Assembly: GCF_021134715.1 (NCBI RefSeq)
Contig: NC_060028.1
Location: 6,904,501-6,968,500 of the forward strand
Length of the DNA stretch: 64,000 nucleotides
From: Daphnia pulex
Taxonomy: Eukaryota > Arthropoda > Branchiopoda > Diplostraca > Daphniidae
Direction: 5' to 3'
Shown here: piece by piece, positions 48,292-64,000 of the stretch
Position numbering within the stretch: the first letter of the stretch is position 1
How the letters are laid out: each line of letters begins with the position of its first letter
Position numbers and translations under genes: made by a program
The notes under the pieces: generated by a model
What the model saw: the letters and a program-made list of their open reading frames with translations, nothing else
Told to the model about the DNA's origin: nothing
The model's database searches: none

Positions 48292-49513
48292 TTTTCAACT
48301 TGATATTGGATGGGTAGTATTTATTTTTGTGTCGATCAAAGAGAGCCACTAGTTCTTCCATATATCTTGCGTGTAACTCATCGACTTGCTCTTCCGTAGG
48401 ATTACCTGTCCTCTCCACTAGAATGGGTTTACCCACTAAAATTTTTAAAAAAGGGAGAATGAAGATGAAGGTACTATTTTTTGACACTTCACTCACCAAC
48501 AGTTGTGATCGGTCTGCGGTATGGAATGATTCCAAAGGAATACTGAAATATTCCTCTTCCCTTAATTATAACTGGTGCTAGTCCAATCATCTTCTGAAGG
48601 TAATCTTGAATATTTCTTAGTCTGGATCCGCGAGGGTTGTCAACTTGATCGTAGACTTCACTTTCCCCAAAAGAAAATGATGGAACTAAGTGAGCACTAC
48701 AATGGCATGCAGAGATGATACTAGAATCGATCCAGCAATATCTTAATTTACATATTAATAACTGCTAACCCATGTTTCAGTGCCAGCCGAATAAAACCCT
48801 TCCTTGGTTTCAGAATCAGAGAGATGTTTTCAAGATTGGGATGAGTGTCTAGAGATTCTGGTGCCCCTCCAACAACCAGCACTACAGCATTTCCTCCACT
48901 ACTACTTCCTAAGATGTAATTAATGCTATTTTTGGAAGCAGTGACTGCTCCACTAGTCATGAAAAATTCCCTGTAGAAGGGCATCACAAATTGGCAGCTC
49001 AAAGTGGTAAGTGTAAAGGTAATCCCAGGGAAGACTTGTGAGACATTTGTCCCTTCCGTAGCAAAGTTGCAAAAGGCTCCAGAACACAAAATTCCATGGG
49101 GATGAGAACCAACAAAGTAGTTAAACTGAGGATCTAGCTCTGCTTCTTTCACCAACGTAACAGGAAAATAGGATGCATAATCTTTCCACAGTGACCATTT
49201 TCGTACCCAATTCCATCTATGGTAGGAAAAACATCACTTTATTAAATCATAAACAAGGGATCTTCTAAAATTTAGTTAAGTTAAGTTACCTCCTGCCTCC
49301 AGTCTCAGCTGTTTTCCAGTCAGCTACATACCAGGCAATGTATAGTAAGGGGAAAAAGTAGAAACTTGTGTAAAAGAACATGTATAAGAGACCCAAAACA
49401 CCAATAGGTCCCATGAAGAAGAAGGATCCAATCCAAACAAACACGGCCCATGTTTGTTTTCGTCTTTCCAAAGGAACCAACAACGGGGCATATTCAATGC
49501 CGAAAATTCTCAT
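48284..49513 (-). CDS. Diacylglycerol/monoacylglycerol acyltransferase, DGAT2 family
   Basis: DGAT2-family enzymes add a fatty acyl chain from acyl-CoA to diacylglycerol or monoacylglycerol at the ER membrane and lipid droplets. Four coding exons on the minus strand: 49513-49290, 49216-48770, 48696-48497 and 48435-48284, giving 340 residues, the normal family length. The N terminus has two adjacent hydrophobic segments (about 22-65). The YFP motif is at 91-93 and the catalytic HPHG at 113-116. Downstream lie [33 protein letters not shown] and [17 protein letters not shown], all hallmarks of the family. Phases agree at every junction. DGAT2 and MOGAT cannot be separated by eye. It is divergent from NF1, 1.2 kb away. 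Complete and probably active. Confidence 0.95.
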
Positions 49514-50731
49514 TACAATTTTATGTCTGGTCTAGTCAACGTGCTCAACTCGTACTAAAGGCTATCTAATTATGGACTCGTTAGTAGAGAAAGTCCAATA
49601 TGTTTTGTGTTCAAAATACGACTTAGATTTTTGGGCTGCGGCAAACAACAACAAATCAGTAGGAGTATTTTTTTACAATCAAGTTCAAGATATTGCGATT
49701 GATTAGAGTCTTTCGAGATAATAAGATTGTTACCTCGTGCCTTTTTCCTATACCCCCTTCATACCCGTTCGATACGATAGAAGCACTGGTGTTCGGTGGT
49801 AGTGGTTTTATCGTAAACAACACCGTTCAGAGTCATCTGTTAGTCAAATTGTCACCTCGTCAATTGCCATCAGTAAAATCCATGTGCCGCGATGGGCGAC
49901 TCCTGACTCGGTGACTGACAACAATAATAACTTAAAAGATAAGTTATATGACTGTTCAAGCGAATTTCTGTTTATTGTTAATACTAATATTGGACTATTG
50001 GTGATACTGTTACCCAGCTGTAACCTGTTTCTTGTACATTGTTCTTTCTTTTTCAAAATGAAATAATTCGAAAATTTTCTGCTTTTTTAAGTAACCTCTT
50101 GCAGCGAAAACATATTTTCATTCCAGAAAATGTTTTCATCGGATTTTTCAAAAAGATTTCCTCCAATTGAATCAGAAAAATATGAAAGAGTATGATCAAC
50201 AACTTTTAAAAAGACCGCCATCAGAATGCCATATGATTCGAACAGCCTGAAGCGTCCATCAGACTCCAGAGTCCAGACTCAATGTATTCTTATTTTAAAA
50301 TGTTTAAAACAGACAATGCGAGTGAAACAATAACATTCAGACTATTATCACCTTGTTATATTTGCTGATAAATAATAATATGCTAAACATAAATGATAAT
50401 GTAGCGTCAATAAGCTTTACAAAAACACCCGCCCAAAATTTTCTTCGACATGGACCAACCTTTAAGTTAACTTCTTAAAAACGAGATGTGTTAATTGCAC
50501 TTATGTATTTTTTTTATATCTTTATTTTTTTTTTCATCCGTTTTCTGTCTGTGTGGGCATTTAAGTATTTAACTACTGAACGGGTAGCGAAAGCGCCGCA
50601 CAACAAGCAGGACTCGCGTTTCCATGGAATGCTATGTTGTTGACGATACCTCCGATAGGTGGCTGCTATTGGAAGAAAGATGGTTTGACAAGACAATTGT
50701 GTTGTGGAAAGAAAAAAAAATTTCAACGGAA
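49514..50731. promoter_or_regulatory. Divergent intergenic region between DGAT2-like gene and NF1
   Basis: Both genes start outward from this 1.2-kb AT-rich region, so it holds both promoters and the NF1 5' UTR. No TATA box or other gene is clear. An upstream ATG at 50624 is in frame with NF1. Confidence 0.4.
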
Positions 50732-62000
<11,269 letters not shown>

Positions 62001-63076
62001 TGGAACATTTTATCAAAAGAAAAGAAACCCTAGCTCGCCAAAAATGCCAACGAAAAAGAAGTAAACTCAAACACGTTTGCCACTTCCGCCAATCGATTGT
62101 TCTCAGTCTATATACCTTTCCTTCGCTCTCTGATGGAAACGATTCCAGCATTTCACCACGTTCAAAAGTCAGTGTTACAAAAGACATTGTGGGTCCCCCG
62201 ATGTGTGCGTGTTTGCCCTTATTATTGTACAGTCTTTCTTAATTGACCGTTCCTTCTTTTCTCTGTGTTTCACGGCTTGGCTGTGTGTATGTATCATTGT
62301 ATCCCACTCCCACCTCCGTCTCTTTCTAGCCAGCTTTGATGCATCCTTCGTTACTCGTTGATTTGTTTCGTTTTCAACAAAAATAATAAGAAAAAAAAAC
62401 AAGAAAAAAAAGTAGGGAAGAATAACATCAACAAACCCACAAATGAAAATCCTCACATTTGATTGCAAAGTTGAGGCAGGGTCCGTGGCGTGTTTCCCGC
62501 GCTTCCGATACATATACAGAGGTTATGTATACATGTATGAACAATTCTGTTGTGTGTGAGTGATGCGAATCGAGGCTAGAAGAGGTGATTGTTTCGACGT
62601 ACAGCTATTGTTATATTTACGAATTGTGCTGGAAAATAGGGAAGGGTGATCGGAAGAATCCGAATATCGCACGCATTCACACACACGTACACATGCGCGC
62701 ACGCTACTGTTGTCCGTTTGATCTCGCTGTTTGAAGGAAAACAAAATTTATTTATAAACAAAACTCCCCTGTACACTCACACAACCACGTACACATGAAG
62801 ACGTCGAATGTTTTCTTTCTTTTTTTTACGGGAAAAACAATTCCTTTTCCAAATGCGCTCTCTTTCGTCCGCCCCCCCCCCCATTTTATTTTTGGTTTTT
62901 ATTCCCCTCTAGTATCTCGTCTTCGATATTTAACTCTCCGTCTTTCGTCATTGTAAAGTCGTTGGTTTAAATATAATCACAGTGCTACTTAAAACATGAA
63001 CGTGCGTTTATTAACTATTAATTAAGTGTCTTTTTTAGTACAAAGTAACGTCAGCCATAGTAGAAATAATACAAAT
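62001..63076. other. 3' UTR / spacer between convergent NF1 and zinc-finger genes
   Basis: The stretch holds CA/TG-rich and poly-C low-complexity runs (ACACACACG near 62680, a C-run of about 11 near 62870). No gene is seen. Most is probably NF1 3' UTR, but I found no canonical AATAAA on the plus strand. Confidence 0.45.
63007..63012 (-). terminator. AATAAA polyadenylation signal for the zinc-finger gene
   Basis: TTTATT on the plus strand reads AATAAA on the minus strand, about 65 bp after the zinc-finger stop codon. Confidence 0.55.
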
Positions 63077-63997
63077 TCATTTGCGTTTATGGGTACGAAT
63101 GTGTCGTTGGAGATCGTGCTTCTGGGCGAATTTCTTCTCGCACATCTCGCATTGATATGGCCGTGAATTTGCGTGCGTTGCTTTGACGTGGCGGTTCAAT
63201 GTGCCGACTTTCATGAACCGCATGCCGCACTGGTCGCAAGCGAAAGGTTTGGCATTTAAGTGAGTGTCTCGGTGAGCTATCAATTCCTGTGTCGTGACGA
63301 AATGTTCGGCGCAAAGCGCACACATATACCGCTTTTCTTCGACTGCGACCTGTTGAGCTACAGCTGTAGTGCTTACTGTCGATACGCAGCTGTTTTTTTG
63401 CAAATCTAGAGCTGTATATTGTTGACTGCTGCAGGATGTTGGAGTTAGAGATTGTGTTATTGACAAGGGTAGAGGCAGAGAAGATGCTGGTGGCAAGGGC
63501 TGTTGCTGCTGGTGAAGCATAGCCAGATCTATCATGTTGGATGTCTCAGATTCAGATCCCCCTTGATGGCAGGTCAAGTTCAATATATCACATCCTGTAC
63601 AAGCATCCAGGTTGAGACTGTGGGAAGCTGAGAGGTCAACAGTTGAATTGTCATACTGCAATTCTTGTCCTGTAAGTGACAGATCAAGACTCTGAGCTGA
63701 TAAATCCAAGGTCTGGGGACAGTAAGTCAAATTTAAGGAAGTAGCATCATCCATGTAAATGTGAGTTCTCAGATCCTGAAGTTCATGCATTCCAAGGAAA
63801 TCTGGTGCAACAAAAACTTGAGAAGATCTTGGTGGATCACTAAATGGGTAAGAGTAGTTGCAGAATTGCTGTCTCTGTCGTAATCTTCTATTAATTTCAT
63901 CTTCTCTGGCTTTCCCAGTTAAATTAAGAGGAAGTTCATCTTCAATTTGTTGTCGATCACAAGCTTTTGAAGACGAAAGAAGTAAACTTAGATCCAT
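63077..63997 (-). CDS. C2H2 zinc-finger protein with three C-terminal fingers (5' end may be cut)
   Basis: One open frame of 306 codons reaches the right edge of the window. Residues 1-220 are low-complexity, with repeated short LDLS/LNLT/IDLA motifs and Gln/Pro/Ser runs. Three classical fingers follow at about 224-246, 252-275 and 281-303: CALCAEHF...HRDTH, CDQCGMRF...HVKATH (with H-x4-H) and CEMCEKKF...HIRTH, ending in KRK. The linkers (LNAKP, ANSRP) are not the TGEKP type. The ATG at 63997 is only 3 bases from the edge, so the true start may be outside. The LDLS-like motifs could be corepressor contacts, but that is speculation. It is probably a nuclear DNA-binding regulator; the target is unknown. 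Confidence 0.85.
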   Translation of the reverse strand: MDLSLLLSSSKACDRQQIEDELPLNLTGKAREDEINRRLRQRQQFCNYSYPFSDPPRSSQVFVAPDFLGMHELQDLRTHIYMDDATSLNLTYCPQTLDLSAQSLDLSLTGQELQYDNSTVDLSASHSLNLDACTGCDILNLTCHQGGSESETSNMIDLAMLHQQQQPLPPASSLPLPLSITQSLTPTSCSSQQYTALDLQKNSCVSTVSTTAVAQQVAVEEKRYMCALCAEHFVTTQELIAHRDTHLNAKPFACDQCGMRFMKVGTLNRHVKATHANSRPYQCEMCEKKFAQKHDLQRHIRTHKRK

Positions 63998-64000
63998 ACA

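Overview
The window is eukaryotic nuclear DNA from an arthropod. Genes are split by many short GT-AG introns (mostly 50-300 bp), canonical AATAAA signals occur, and a set of conserved animal genes can be read: UFC1, kynurenine 3-monooxygenase, CLN3, a DGAT2-family acyltransferase and neurofibromin. The compact genes, the IRE1-like kinase family and the mix of small TIR elements with tRNA-derived SINE-like sequence suggest a branchiopod crustacean such as Daphnia. That species-level guess is inference; nothing here proves it.

Layout. Positions 1-1453 (minus) hold part of an unidentified gene that runs off the left edge. UFC1 (1847-2555, minus) is followed by about 2.4 kb of gene-free DNA with two tRNA-like sequences. 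KMO (5011-7705, plus) and CLN3 (7925-9889, minus) converge. A single-exon type II membrane C-type-lectin-like gene (10639-11772, plus) is followed by a non-autonomous hAT-type element with a perfect 8-bp target duplication. At 13208-18509 two genes are arranged head to head: a single-pass receptor with a cysteine-rich TNFR-like ectodomain (minus), and a gene (plus) that encodes an IRE1/RNase L-like kinase domain joined in the same exon to a complete caspase domain. This kinase-caspase protein is the most unusual object in the window. It replaces the RNase output domain of IRE1 with a protease, keeps the caspase catalytic residues, and has lost the kinase catalytic Asp.

From about 18.5 to 48.2 kb the sequence is a graveyard. 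It holds a foldback TIR element, a DIRS-like reverse transcriptase relic, an ST13-like fragment, a topoisomerase II pseudogene split by a TIR element, and a strawberry-notch (SBNO) pseudogene next to or interrupted by a 4.1-kb DNA transposon with about 640-bp terminal inverted repeats and a frameshifted transposase. Several MITEs are also present. The gene pseudocopies still carry intron-like gaps, so they arose by DNA duplication and not by retroposition. A roughly 240-bp segment is present twice, at 19.2 kb and in the 3' flank of the DGAT2-like gene at 48.1 kb.

From 48.3 kb the window is genic again: the DGAT2-like gene (minus), then a complete neurofibromin gene in 31 coding exons (50732-62000, plus, 2885 residues), and a C2H2 zinc-finger gene (63077 to the right edge, minus) convergent with it.

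Functionally the conserved genes are unrelated housekeeping or signalling genes: ufmylation, tryptophan catabolism, lysosome function, triglyceride synthesis and Ras control. The one pair that may form a working module is the divergent receptor and kinase-caspase pair. Exon boundaries were placed by eye from splice signals, reading phase and remembered family sequences; no alignment or transcript data were available.
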